Source: Archivesica marissinica (lineage: Eukaryota; Mollusca; Bivalvia; Venerida; Vesicomyidae). Taken from it: a DNA stretch of 64,000 nucleotides. Each line of letters begins with the position of its first letter. Positions within the stretch are counted from its first letter, which is position 1. Both the position numbers and the translations under genes were made by a program. A model generated the notes under the pieces. The model was not told the DNA's origin, searched no databases, and was given only the letters and a program-made list of their open reading frames with translations. This document shows, piece after piece, positions 1 through 9,467 of the stretch. The DNA is taken from positions 48,077,579 to 48,141,578 of the forward strand of contig CM026398.1 of NCBI GenBank assembly GCA_014843695.1, given 5' to 3'.

Positions 1-47
1 AAGCTGAGGAACAAAGATGGTTGGAACTGCTTCCACATTGCTGTAAG
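1..47 (+). CDS. ANKRD16: ANKRD16 exon (partial at window edge)
   Basis: Encodes the start of an ankyrin repeat (NKDGWNCFHIAV) and ends mid-codon (AG) before a GTGCGA donor. The split arginine codon is completed by the first base of the next exon. Confidence 0.8.
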
Positions 48-3000
48 GTGCGATACTTGTGTAGATATTATTGGTCAGACAGAGTTAGTTTATACAAATT
101 TATTTTAACACGATTGTGAAACAAGTTCTTACAACTTGTATTGTATGTATGTTCCATTACTGTCAAACCCCTTGCGGGGACTTAGACATGTAGATATATT
201 AATCATTCTCAAGACCTCATTCCTGATGGAATCCATCGCCACGAGGGAGAGAGAAGAGGCAACATGGAATTTAAATGCCTTGTCTAAGGGCACAATCGTA
301 ATGGCTCCAGTGGGGCTCGAACTCCGGACCTTTTGCACCTGAAGCGAACGTGCATCCACTGCACTTATCACAATTTCCACAAATTCTAATGTATTGTATC
401 TTCAACAGAGAGGGGCACTTACCCATAATACAGTATCTTCTGCAGCAAGACGGGTCACTCTGGGATACAGTCGCTAAGAATGGACGGACACCTCTACATA
501 CAGCAGGTACTACACAGGGCACTCGCATGCACGGGGCACTCGCATGGACAGGTACTCGCATGCACGGGCCACTCGCATACACGGGGCACTCGTATGCTTG
601 GGGCACTCGCATGCACGGGGCACTCGCATCAGCCAGGTGCCTGGCCTACAAGGATAGGAATGGAGAAGTACTGATGTCCAAAATAGGTGTCTCGTAAGTC
701 AGAAATGGCTGGCCCTTTCAACATTACTTACTATATGACCATAGGCCAAAAGAAAAAAAATTGTGGTAGCACATTTGTTTCAGGTGCGAAAGGCCTGGAG
801 TTGAAGCCCCGCTTGAGCCATTACCATTGTGCCCTTAGGCAAGGCATTTGGTTTAAACAGTATTTATTTTTTTCAATGGTATTCATATACAGTATACAAG
901 GCAAGGCATTTAAATTCCACTATGTCACTAGGTCATTTTTAAGAAACCACTGCAATTTACAATTTCAGCATTGCATGGTGACTATGATGTCGTGGAGTAC
1001 CTTCTGGGTGCCTGCCAATATGTAGCAGATATGAAGGATAGTTGTGGTTCTACACCATTCATGGACGCCATCCGGGTACAAGTCATTGATATAGCCCGAC
1101 TACTAATCAGTAAGCAAATGGTGAGTAAACGATGTGAGATCTCTGTCAGATGTAGCCATCTACTATTCAATAAACAAATGGTGAGTAAACGATGTTAGAT
1201 CTCCTGTCACATGTAGCCATCTACTATTCAATAAACAAATGGTGAGTAAACGATGTGAGATCTCCGGTCAGATGTAGCCATCTACTATTCCATAAACAAA
1301 TGGTGAGTAAACGATGTTAGTTCTCCTGTCAGATGTAGCCATCTACTATTCAATAAACAAATGGTGAGTAAACGATGTGAGATCTCTGTTAGATGTAGCC
1401 ATCTACTATTCAATAAACAAATGGTGAGTAAACGATGTTAGATCTCCTGTCACATGTAGCCATCTACTATTCAATAAACAAATGGTGAGTAAACGATGTG
1501 AGATCTCCGGTCAGATGTAGCCATCTACTATTCCATAAACAAATGGTGAGTAAACGATGTTAGTTCTCCTGTCAGATGTAGCCATCTACTATTCAATAAA
1601 CAAATGGTGAGTAAACGATGTGAGATCTCTGTTAGATGTAGCCATCTACTATTCAATAAACAAATGGTGAGTAAACGATGTTAGATCTCCTGTCACATGT
1701 AGCCATCTACTATTCAATAACAAAGATATGTAGACCATTAGATAAAAGTTATAAACTTTTTCTCCAATCTCAAATTCGAGTCTCAAGCGTCTTGATTCGT
1801 TCAGCGTGTAAATCAACCAATCAAATCAGTTGAGCTCGAGATTGAGATCTGAGAAAAGTTATATATAAATTTTGAACCAGTAATACGTTTCCATATGACA
1901 TCACCATTCCTACAGTGGCGGCCATCTTTGATATTATATAAATTGTACAGTAGTGTAATTTTGATTTCTTCATAAAATGTTTTTTTCCATTCCATCACCC
2001 TGTTTCATACATGTACCCTGTTTGTACATATTTTTCATATCTTTTCACAAATTGTGTATCGCTAATGACTAAGATAAGTGGGAGTCGTGGTAGCGCTTTT
2101 GCTTCAGGTGCGAACTGCCCAGGGTTTGAGCCCCGCTGGAGCCATTATGATTGTGCCCATAGGCAAGGCATTTAAATTACATGTTGCCTCTTTTTTAAGT
2201 TATTTGTTTAATAGAATAGTCAGTTTCATATTGCATCAAGACAAATTGTGTACAAGGTGAAAAATACACATATTCTGTAAATCTGTTCTGTATTCGGAAA
2301 AGAGGGGTTCTGGTTTACAATGAACAAAGAAGGGAACAATTTGGGACCAAGAAATTTGTTTGGTTTGGAGGGAATTCCAGCTTAGAGGGATTCCGATTTT
2401 GAGAGGTTTCACTGTGTAAGGAAATAAAGCAAAAAGGGTTGGGCAACAAGTTCTGCCAACATTAGACAAGGTCCTTCCCATGAGAATAAATTAATTTCCT
2501 GCATTGCATTTGTTTTTCTGGCTGTAGGCAGATATTGCGATGGAAGATAATTTAGGTCGTCGAGCTGTCCATGTGGCATCACAGACTGGTTGTGTAAAGT
2601 CTATACAATACCTTGTAGAGGAATGCAATGTGAACCCTTCTATGACATGCACAGGAAATGCTGCCTCATCTCTACATATATCTGCTAAGGTATGTTGTAC
2701 ATGTATTACACCTTACAATATCACACATGTTATATATACATGTAAGCCTATCACTGAATAAGGGGCCTCTGTGGCCATGTGGCTGAGGTCTCTGAATTCA
2801 AATCACTTGCTCCTCACTGCTGTAGGTTTGAATCCCACTGTGTCGAATTCTTTCAATGAGGAAGCTATCGCGCTGGCTTACGGGTTGTTAGTGGTTCTAC
2901 CTGGGTGCCTGAAATACTGCTTAGAGAGGTCATTGAGATGTCACAGGTTGTACTATAGGAGTACAATCGTGTTTTACCGTGAACGGCCTAGCTTAATGTA

Positions 3001-6000
3001 TAAAACTACTTAAACATCGTGCATGCGTTTACCGCCTTTTAAATTCGTATATCTTCGTTATTTATGTCGTATACAACGGAATTGAATCGGGGATATTCGA
3101 CAATCTACGTCAGAGACGGAAATTAGAGATGTTTCCCGGGGCAATTTGCCGTGCACGTGTTTTGTCTCGTGAACACTTGTCAGTCTATAGAGATATGATG
3201 ACCAGTGATCGGGAGCTGCCAGTTAGAGAGGTCAGATTGAGATATGATGACCAGTGATCGGGAGCTGCCAGTTAGAGAGGTCAGATTGAGATATGATGAC
3301 CAGTGATCGGGAGCTGCCAGTTAGAGAGGTCAGATTGAGATATGATGACCAGTGATAGGGAGCTGCCAGTTAGAGAGGTCAGATTGAGATATGATGACCA
3401 GTGATAGGGAGCTGCCAGTTAGAGAGGTCAGATTGAGATATGATGACCAGTGATCGGGAGCTGCCAGTTAGAGAGGTCATTGAGATATGATGACCAGTGA
3501 TTGGGAGCTGTCAGTTAGAGAGGTCATTGAGATATGATGACCAGTGATTGGGAGCTGTCAGTTAGAGAGGTCAGATTGAGATATGATGACCAGTGATTGG
3601 GAGCTGACATTTAGAGAGGTCAGATTGAGATATGATACCCAGTGATCGGGAGCTGCCAGTTAGAGAGGTCAGAGTGATCGGGAGCTGCCAGTTAGAGAGG
3701 TCAGATTGAGATATGATGCCCAGTGATCGGGAGCTGCCAGTTAGAGAGGTCAGAGTGATCGGGAGCTGCCAGTTAGAGAGGTCAGATTGAGATATGATGC
3801 CCACTGATTGGGAGCTGCCAGTTAGAGAGGTCAGAGTGATCGGGAGCTGCCAATTAGAGATGTCAGATTGAGATATGATACCCATTGATCGGGAGCTGCC
3901 AGTTAGAGGTCAGAGTGATCGGGAGCTGCCAGTTAGAGAGGTCAGATTGAGATATGATACCCACTGATTGGGAGCTGCCAGTTAGAGAGGTCAGAGTGAT
4001 CGGGAGCTGCCAATTAGAGAGGTCAGATTGAGATATGATACCCATTGATCGGGAGCTGCCAGTTAGAGGTCAGATTGAGATATGATACCCAGTGATCGGG
4101 AGCTGCCAGTTAGAGAGGTCAGAGTGATCAGGAGCTGTCAATTAGAGAGGTCAGATTGAGATATGATACCCAGTGATTGGGAGCTGCCAGTTAGAGAGGT
4201 CAGAGTGATCAGGAGCTGTCAATTAGAGAGGTCAGATTGAGATATGATACCCAGTGATCGGGAGCTGTCAATTAGAGAGGTCAGATTGAGATATGATGCC
4301 CATGTGCAATATCATGTTATATAGGCTTGCACAATGGTCAAGGTCACTATATGACCCCAATATATATTGGGGCCAGTAGGTCATGGTCACAGGGACCTCA
4401 AATTCAGCTCAGGAATGTGTGAATGGTTGAGTGTACACACTTGAAACACGTGTCATTATGAATTAATTTTGTCAGTATGTCAAACTTCAAGGTCATCAGA
4501 GATTCAAGGGAAGCACAATTTTTCGTTCAATAACCTGTGGCCCATTCTAGTGTCAGTCGGTCAAAAGGTTATATCCCCAACGACCCTAATATCGGTGAAT
4601 ACTAATAAGCGGTGATATCAGAATTAATCCAAATGAACCGCACATGGTCATTTTGTGTTTACTATTGACAATTTCCGTCGGATTTCTGCAACTGTCCATA
4701 GCAAAAACTAGCTGAAATGTCATTTCTACGTGTAAATTTACCTTTATTTTTCCACTTACACTCATAAGTTTTTGTTCATGTTGTCAATATTTAGGTGAAT
4801 TTCAATGAATTTGTTATCTATCGGCTGCATTTGTCATTTGTAAGGTGATTGTATGGCATTTATTGCTATTGGAATGAACTTGTGAGGTGAAATTTACATC
4901 GTCACCAGTTATTGGTATCACCGCGTAAATAAAAGATGGAGGCATGTGCTGTTGCTTTCACTTTGTTTTTTATTTAATTATGATTTATTTGTTTTTTATT
5001 TAATTATGATTTATTTCTTACTAACTAATATTGCATACAATAAAATAAATATGATTATGCTTAATTGAGAGGGAACATTATTTGCACAGCCTCGTTTTGG
5101 AACAAAAATACACAGGCTATTGCTTATGTCACCGGTTATCGGTATACCCAGGATATGTATGTTGTCACGTGCCAACACAACTTCTAGCTAAGCTTGCTTT
5201 AGGTAGCTGTACTAGTCCAGTATATGAAGTAGATCACATCAACCCTGTACTAGTCCATTATATACCCTGTACTGTTGTTCCAGGAAGGCCACAAGGATGT
5301 TTTGTTGCTCTTGATTGACCTAGGTGTAGACATCAACATTACAGACACAAAAGGGAGAACAGGTACTTGCACAAATACTCTCTAATTAACCTGAGAACAG
5401 GTACTTGCACAAATACTCTCGAATGGGTTTGCCTTAATAGCGCAAAGTGCGAAAAGTTGATGACTTGCGCAAAGTGCGCAACGTGGGTATAGCTCGAGTC
5501 ACCTGTGGAAAGTTGATTATTCAGTGCGAAAAGTTGATGATTAAAGTCACTTGCGAAAAGTTGTGCATAGTGTGTATAGCTCCAGTCACCTGCGGAAAGT
5601 TGATTATTCAGTGCGAAAAGTTGATGACTAAAGTCACTTGCGAAAAGTTGCGCAAAGTGGGTATGAAGTTATGAACTTGAAGTGGGTATAGCTCCAGTCA
5701 CCTGCGAAAAGTTGATTATTCAGTGCGAAAAGTTGATGACTAAAGTCACTTGCGAAAAGTTGCACAAAGTCGGTATGAACTTGAAGTTGGTATAGCTCCA
5801 GTCACCCATGGAAAGTTGATTATTCAGTCCGAATAGTTGATGACTAAAGTCATTTGCGAAAAGTTGCGCAAAGTGGATATGAACTTGAAGTGGATATAGC
5901 TCCAGTCACCTGCGGAAAGTTGATTATTCAGTGCGAAAATTTGATGACTAAAGTCACTTGCGAAAAGTTGCGCAAAGTTGCGCAAAGTGGATATGAACTT

Positions 6001-8340
6001 GAAGTGGGGGCCGATTATATTAAGAATTGGATAGTGCTCAATTAAGAAACAAGAATGTGATGCGCCATGACACAATCGGGTTATTGCCTATGCGATCAGT
6101 GTATCCCCATACCATTTGGTCAGGATCTACATTGATAGTAAAGTCAATAAACAAACACAAGGTCGATTTCATCGTGGCAAGTCACATGTAATTTATGTAC
6201 ACGTTTATTCATGTTTCAGCACAAGTCAACGTATTATCTGCATAACAGTATCACACTTTCGTGGAGAAAGCAAATATACAAGATATGTTCCCCAATATGG
6301 TTCTTGTGGAGAAATAATGTTAAATAAAATAATGGCAAAATCAAAGTTGGTAAACACATAATTATTGTAATCGTACAATACGTTGATCTTTAGTAATTTT
6401 AATTACGTATAAACGTTAACAAAATAGCTTCATCACTTTAATCACTGGGCCATTTAAGACAAAACAATCAGGCGCACCGGCACACTTACAAACAAACAAA
6501 CAAATAGTTAACAATTAAAGGCATTTTAATCATGTATTTCAATCACTATAGTTGCATAACTAATCATTATAATTATAACTGGTCAGCCCAAACATGCAAA
6601 CTTATTAAGCACATAAAAACCACTTTGTATCATCAAAGGTAACATCAAACGTGCCAATTGACTTTAGTCGTCAACTTTTCGCACTGAATAATCAACTTTC
6701 CTCAGTTGACTGGAGCTATACCCACTTTGCGCAACTTTGCGCAAGTGACTTTAGTCATCAACTTTTCGCACTGAATAATCAACTTTTCGCAAGTGACTCG
6801 AGCTATACCCACTTTGCGCAACTGTGCGCAAGTCATCAACTTTTCGCACTTTGCGCTATTAAGGCAAACCGCTCTCGAATTATCCTGAGAACAGGTAATT
6901 GCACAAATACTCTCTAATTAACCTCAGAACAGGTACTTGCACAAATACTCTCTAATTAACCTTAAAACAGGTACTTGCACAAATACTCTCTAATTATCAT
7001 AAATAAAGTACCATAGATGTTTGTAGCCGATATACAAAGGACATTCAGTATGCATTCTGTCACTATTAATATTATTACTAGATCATGACTTTTTTCAGGC
7101 AAACCTTTCATTGTTTATCGAGTCTGTTTGCATACACGTGTAATGTATTCTATACACTTATTGTATTCACCCTCAATGGGAACAGATGGATCTGTTGTCC
7201 ATGGGTTAACAAGCTGGACTGGTAATCCAGGGATCTCAGGTTCGATCCCACGTCTGACCCTAATAAAAGTTGTCTTTCAGATGGGACTTTAAACCGAGGT
7301 CTAGTGTCGGTGCTTTACACTGTGCACGTAAAAGAGACTCTAGAATGGGTCTCTGTCTGTATCATTGCACTATCCTCCAAAAATCTAAAATGACTAATCT
7401 CTTCAGGAGGTGTCGCTCATTGTTTAATCCTATTTTATTTGCTATTTTACATATATAGTACATATAGACTTAACATTCATTATATATGATAAAATCTAAA
7501 ATGACTAATCTCTTCAGGATGCGTCGCTCATATGAGCAACCGGTAGCTCCGATAAATAAACATAAAGCACACAATGACTTGTACTCTATCATTTCCAGTG
7601 AAAAATAGAAATGTATCGGTGATAAAAAAAAGTGTTGACATTAGTGGAATAACAAAATTTCGCGCTATTATCACTGCTTTAGTTTTATGGTTCCCAGCGC
7701 CACTGCAGTTTGAAATATTGTCAATGTGAACGCTTTCGGACTCAAGTAATCTATGTTCATTTCGTGAAATATAATATCACACACTGAACTAACAAATACC
7801 ATCCGTCCTCCTCCGTGGTCGAGTGGTTAAGGTCGCTAATACCACTGTAACCTATCATCACGGTTCGAGCCCCGATCAGGCCGTGTCTCATTTATATGAA
7901 AAAGTTGGCAGTTTCTTACTGAGGTTGGTGCACCCAAGTACTGGTTTACCGCTGGAGCCTGCCCAGGAAAGGTGTTGTTAGGCAAACTGCCCGCCGGCGC
8001 TATATAGCCCAAAATGGTTCTGATGCAGGCGTAAAACCCGAAATATAACATAACAAATACCATCTGTGTATTGTCTATGTAGACAGTTTCCATTCATTTA
8101 AATTGTTTAAATTCTATTTGCTGAGGTCAGTTTGGCAAAAGTTAAGAAAACCTGTTGTAGAAATTATTGTTCATGTTTTCAGCTCTACATATAGCAGCCG
8201 GTGCCCAGCATGCAGACTGTGTCCGTGTTTTGCTACAGCATGGTGCTGACTATAGGTTGGATCATTCTGGTGCCAGTCCAAAACATCTGACATTGAAACA
8301 GGAAGTACTGCAAGTGTTCCAGGAATATGAAAACACCTGA
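1..8340 (+). CDS. ANKRD16: ANKRD16 orthologue, C-terminal part (six exons)
   Basis: Spliced ankyrin-repeat gene that enters from the left edge. Exons read as 1-47, 409-506, 969-1120, 2528-2689, 5284-5362 and 8183-8340. They sum to 696 nt, or 231 codons plus a TGA stop, with AG/GT junctions in phase throughout. The product is a chain of ankyrin repeats with TPLH, ALHIA and HGAD-type helices. Segment order and motifs (NKDGW..FHIA, RTPLHTAA.HG, CQY..D..D.CG, MDAI, EGH, LGVDIN) match my memory of vertebrate ANKRD16 along the whole length. That protein is about 360 residues, so roughly 130 N-terminal residues lie outside the window. In mammals ANKRD16 binds alanyl-tRNA synthetase and captures mis-activated serine; this function is inferred from orthology. 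The introns are filled by minisatellites, SINEs and a Mutator-like element. A generic ankyrin protein is the alternative, but the segment-by-segment match makes it unlikely. Confidence 0.85.
89..380 (-). mobile_element. SINE-2 copy with nested LINE/SINE-4 tail
   Basis: tRNA-derived SINE on the minus strand, in ANKRD16 intron 1. Hallmarks are a box-B-like GTTCGAGCCCC and the core CCTTAGACAAGGCATTTAAA on the element strand, plus the conserved stretch CATTCCTGATGGAATCC. Bases 143-193 interrupt it with a tail (CCCCGCAAGGGGTTTGACA on the minus strand) belonging to the LINE/SINE-4 tail type. Related copies lie near 766, 2083, 8868, 17690, 22558, 29565 and 38515. The core resembles broadly distributed SINE core domains of molluscs; I cannot name the family. 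Confidence 0.7.
409..506 (+). CDS. ANKRD16: ANKRD16 exon
   Basis: Acceptor TTCAACAG and donor GTACTA. Encodes EGHLPIIQYLL and then NGRTPLHTA, a repeat boundary typical of ankyrin. Phase 2 in, phase 1 out. Confidence 0.85.
515..632 (+). repeat. 17-bp tandem array, about 7 units
   Basis: Unit GCATGCACGGGGCACTC with small variants. Each full unit carries the self-complementary GCATGC. It begins within 10 bases of the ANKRD16 exon-2 donor. Confidence 0.85.
630..725 (+). repeat. Interspersed repeat shared with 45,670-45,775
   Basis: ACAAGGATAGGA, AGTACTGATGT and AAGTCAGTAATGGCTG-like blocks occur in the same order near 45,690-45,755. No TIR or tail was recognised; a fragment of an unidentified element. 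Confidence 0.55.
766..935 (+). mobile_element. SINE-2 fragment
   Basis: Carries GTGGTAGC, the box-B-like region and GTGCCCTTAGGCAAGGCATT. The GGCAAGGCATTTAAATTCC segment recurs at about 900, suggesting an internal insertion or partial duplication. Confidence 0.6.
969..1120 (+). CDS. ANKRD16: ANKRD16 exon with duplicated donor
   Basis: Acceptor AATTTCAG and a strong donor ATG|GTGAGT. Encodes LHGDYDVVEYLL, a CQY segment, and STPFMDAI followed by IARLLI. The donor and the exon's last bases are copied in the minisatellite that follows directly. Confidence 0.85.
1110..1720 (+). repeat. 61-bp minisatellite containing a splice donor
   Basis: About ten units of AATAAACAAATGGTGAGTAA followed by a variable middle and CATGTAGCCATCTACTATTC. 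The first unit includes the real exon-3 donor; about nine more copies of ATGGTGAGTAAACGATGT follow at roughly 61-bp spacing. Variants recur in a four-unit order (GTCAG, CACATG, CCGGTCAG, TTCTCC types), so it is a higher-order repeat. Confidence 0.9.
2083..2200 (+). mobile_element. SINE-2 fragment (5' half)
   Basis: GTCGTGGTAGCGCTTTTGC (box-A-like), AGGGTTTGAGCCCC (box-B-like) and GCAAGGCATTTAAATTACAT follow in the expected order on the plus strand. Confidence 0.65.
2285..2420. mobile_element. Tc1/mariner-like MITE remnant
   Basis: One recognisable end, GAGAGGTTTCACTGTGT, with preceding GGAATTCC and GGGATTCCG. This matches the style of TA-target MITE termini. The opposite terminus was not found. 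Confidence 0.3.
2528..2689 (+). CDS. ANKRD16: ANKRD16 exon
   Basis: Acceptor CTGTAG and donor AAG|GTATGT; 54 whole codons. Encodes AMEDNLGRRAVHVASQTG, a SIQYLVEE helix and a SSLHISAK repeat start. A second AG three bases downstream would lead straight to a stop, which fixes the acceptor at 2527/2528. Confidence 0.85.
2763..2940 (+). mobile_element. SINE-5 copy
   Basis: tRNA-like head with GTGGCCATGTGGCTGAGG (box A) and GTAGGTTTGAATCCC (box B). It is followed by TTTCAATGAGGAAGCTATC and GGTTCTACCTGGGTGCCTG, which recur in minus-strand copies near 17,925, 23,560 and 39,515. Confidence 0.65.
3187..4300 (+). repeat. 49-bp minisatellite, about 25 units
   Basis: Unit built from AGATTGAGATATGATGACCA and GTGATCGGGAGCTGCCAGTT plus AGAGAGGTC. 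In the second half, full 49-bp units alternate with 32-bp units that lack the AGATTGAGATATGATG portion, giving a composite higher-order pattern. Both strands read open over parts but with no gene-like content. Confidence 0.9.
4305..5283. other. ANKRD16 intron, no gene seen
   Basis: Unique AT-rich intron. A near-perfect palindrome CCCCAATATATATTGGGG lies near 4,355, and a weak inverted pair GCGGTGATATCA / TGGTATCACCGC lies near 4,610 and 4,913. Nothing else is supportable. Confidence 0.6.
5284..5362 (+). CDS. ANKRD16: ANKRD16 exon
   Basis: Acceptor GTTCCAG and donor ACAG|GTACTT. Encodes EGHKDVLLLLIDLGVDINIT, an ankyrin second helix and loop. The sequence around its donor is repeated downstream in the intron. 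Confidence 0.85.
5355..5424 (+). repeat. Duplicated exon-5 donor repeat, left part
   Basis: GAGAACAGGTACTTGCACAA first spans the real exon-5 donor and then recurs near 5,392. More copies follow beyond the Mutator-like insertion at 6,885-6,995. Confidence 0.8.
5425..6871. mobile_element. Mutator-like non-autonomous element (foldback TIRs)
   Basis: Left end (G)GGTTTGCCTTAATAGCGC and right end GCGCTATTAAGGCAAACC(G) are inverted copies. Inverted similarity continues inward through blocks of TGCGAAAAGTTGATGA, CTCGAGTCACCTG and TTGATTATTCAG. The left arm (about 5,425-6,010) holds tandem copies of these blocks; the right arm (about 6,650-6,871) is shorter. Both ends are flanked by the 9-bp duplication CTCTCGAAT (5416-5424 and 6872-6880). 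Long tandem-structured TIRs plus a 9-bp TSD are typical of Mutator-like elements. The centre (6,010-6,650) shows no transposase. It sits inside ANKRD16 intron 5, within the duplicated donor repeat. Confidence 0.85.
6872..6995 (+). repeat. Duplicated exon-5 donor repeat, right part
   Basis: Three further units of GAACAGGTA(A/C)TTGCACAAATA with CTCTCTAATTA, about 40 bp each, continuing the array split by the Mutator-like element. Confidence 0.8.
7187..7560 (+). mobile_element. SINE-1 copy with internal rearrangement
   Basis: tRNA-like head GGATCTGTTGTCCATGGG, CTGGACTGGTAATCCAGG and box B GGTTCGATCCCA, then CGGTGCTTTACACTGTGCAC and the tail. About 65 bases at 7,421-7,485 interrupt it. The segment AAATCTAAAATGACTAATCT is present on both sides of the interruption. 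Confidence 0.75.
7806..8055 (+). mobile_element. SINE-3 copy
   Basis: Head CTCCGTGGTCGAGTGGTTAA (box A) and CACGGTTCGAGCCCCGAT (box B). A body with GTTGGCAGTTTCTTACTGAG, GTGCACCCAAGTACTGG and GCCTGCCCAGGAAAGG follows. Other copies lie near 13,012 (+), 33,742 (-) and 42,492 (-). Confidence 0.8.
8183..8340 (+). CDS. ANKRD16: ANKRD16 terminal exon
   Basis: Acceptor GTTTTCAG. Encodes ALHIAAGAQHADCVRVLL, QHGADYRLD and a short tail ending in a TGA stop at 8338-8340. The last 50 or so coding bases recur twice in the presumed 3' UTR. Confidence 0.85.
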
Positions 8341-8640
8341 GTCCTTCAGACCGTGTCCAGGTTATGCCACAACAGAATGGTCTACACTATTCAAATGAAT
8401 CACTCTGATACCAGTCTAAATTAACCGACTGACACAGTCACTGAAACCGGAAGTACTGCACATGTTCCAGGATTATGAAAACATCTGAGTCATTAGGTTA
8501 TGCCACAACAGAATGGTCTACACTATACAGTCTGAATTACTCTGATACCAGTCTAAAATAACCGACTGACACTGAAACAGGAAGTACTGCAAGCATTCCA
8601 GGAATATGAAAACACCTGAATCATTCAGACTGCTTCCATG
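8270..8640 (+). repeat. ANKRD16 3'-end tandem duplication, three units
   Basis: The segment from GGAAGTACTGCAAGTGTTCC to the stop codon recurs at about 8,450-8,490 and 8,580-8,620, each ending in GAAAACA(C/T)CTGA. About 130-bp units; only the first is in the reading frame of the upstream exon. Confidence 0.85.
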
Positions 8641-8867
8641 TGAATATGGTGCAGAGTACTAGAACACCGTATAGATTGTATCAACTGTATTGAAACAGGA
8701 TGTACTAGGAAGCCATAGACCTTCAAGGTCGACTTCTAAGGGACATCAAGAGACGTCTAAGGTATAGACAGGATGATATGAGTACATGAGCTGAAGCAAT
8801 CAAGCCAAATATTTCTGTGTTATTTAATACAATATATTTTTACTATGAGTTTTTGTTTTAATATTTT

Positions 8868-9105
8868 TACTTTATACAAATTTATACAAATTTAATTTAG
8901 CTCGATTGTGTAACAAGGTCTTACAACTCGTATTAATCACTCATTCCTGATGGAATCCATTTCCACTAGGGAGAGAGAAGATGCAGCATTGAATTTAAAT
9001 GCCTTGCCTACGGTCACAATCGTAACGGCTCCAGTGGGGCTCGAGCTGCCGGCCTTTCGTATCTGAAGCGAACGTGCTAGCCTACCATTGCGATATCACG
9101 ACTTC
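8868..9105 (-). mobile_element. SINE-2 copy
   Basis: Minus-strand copy with GCTCGATTGTGTAACAAGG, CATTCCTGATGGAATCC, GCATTGAATTTAAATGCC and the box-B region AGTGGGGCTCGAGCTGCC. Nearly full length. Confidence 0.75.
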
Positions 9106-9109
9106 CACA

Positions 9110-9467
9110 CTTATAGTTTTTAATGTTGGCAATCGTGCGTTTCACTGACGAGAGTTCCCTACTCTCTAACTGGAGTTATTCAGAATTAAGTCACAATATT
9201 TATTGTCATAATGTGTTTGCAATGGTTTCAGGGAAGGTCTATCGATCTGTATGTGGATAATATCCCCACCTATCGTATATTCCAGGCTCAATGCTACGCA
9301 CTAGCTTCAGCATATATGTAGTTTGTTGCACAACTCGGTCAGTCACGGAGCCAAATGTTTTTATGTATGATTGAAGTCGAGGTGTATTCATGGATTTTAG
9401 GAAAAATCATATGGTAACCTTGCTAAAAAATATCTAGTAGTTGGTGTTGTGTTTGTGACTTCGAGCC
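9110..9467. other. Intergenic, no gene seen
   Basis: Unique sequence between SINE-2 and the 35-bp array. No coding or structural signal recognised. Confidence 0.5.

Noticed and set aside
4605..4930. Possible MITE with GCGGTGATA(T/C)CA ends
   Set aside because: Only about 12 bases of weak inverted match and no TSD.
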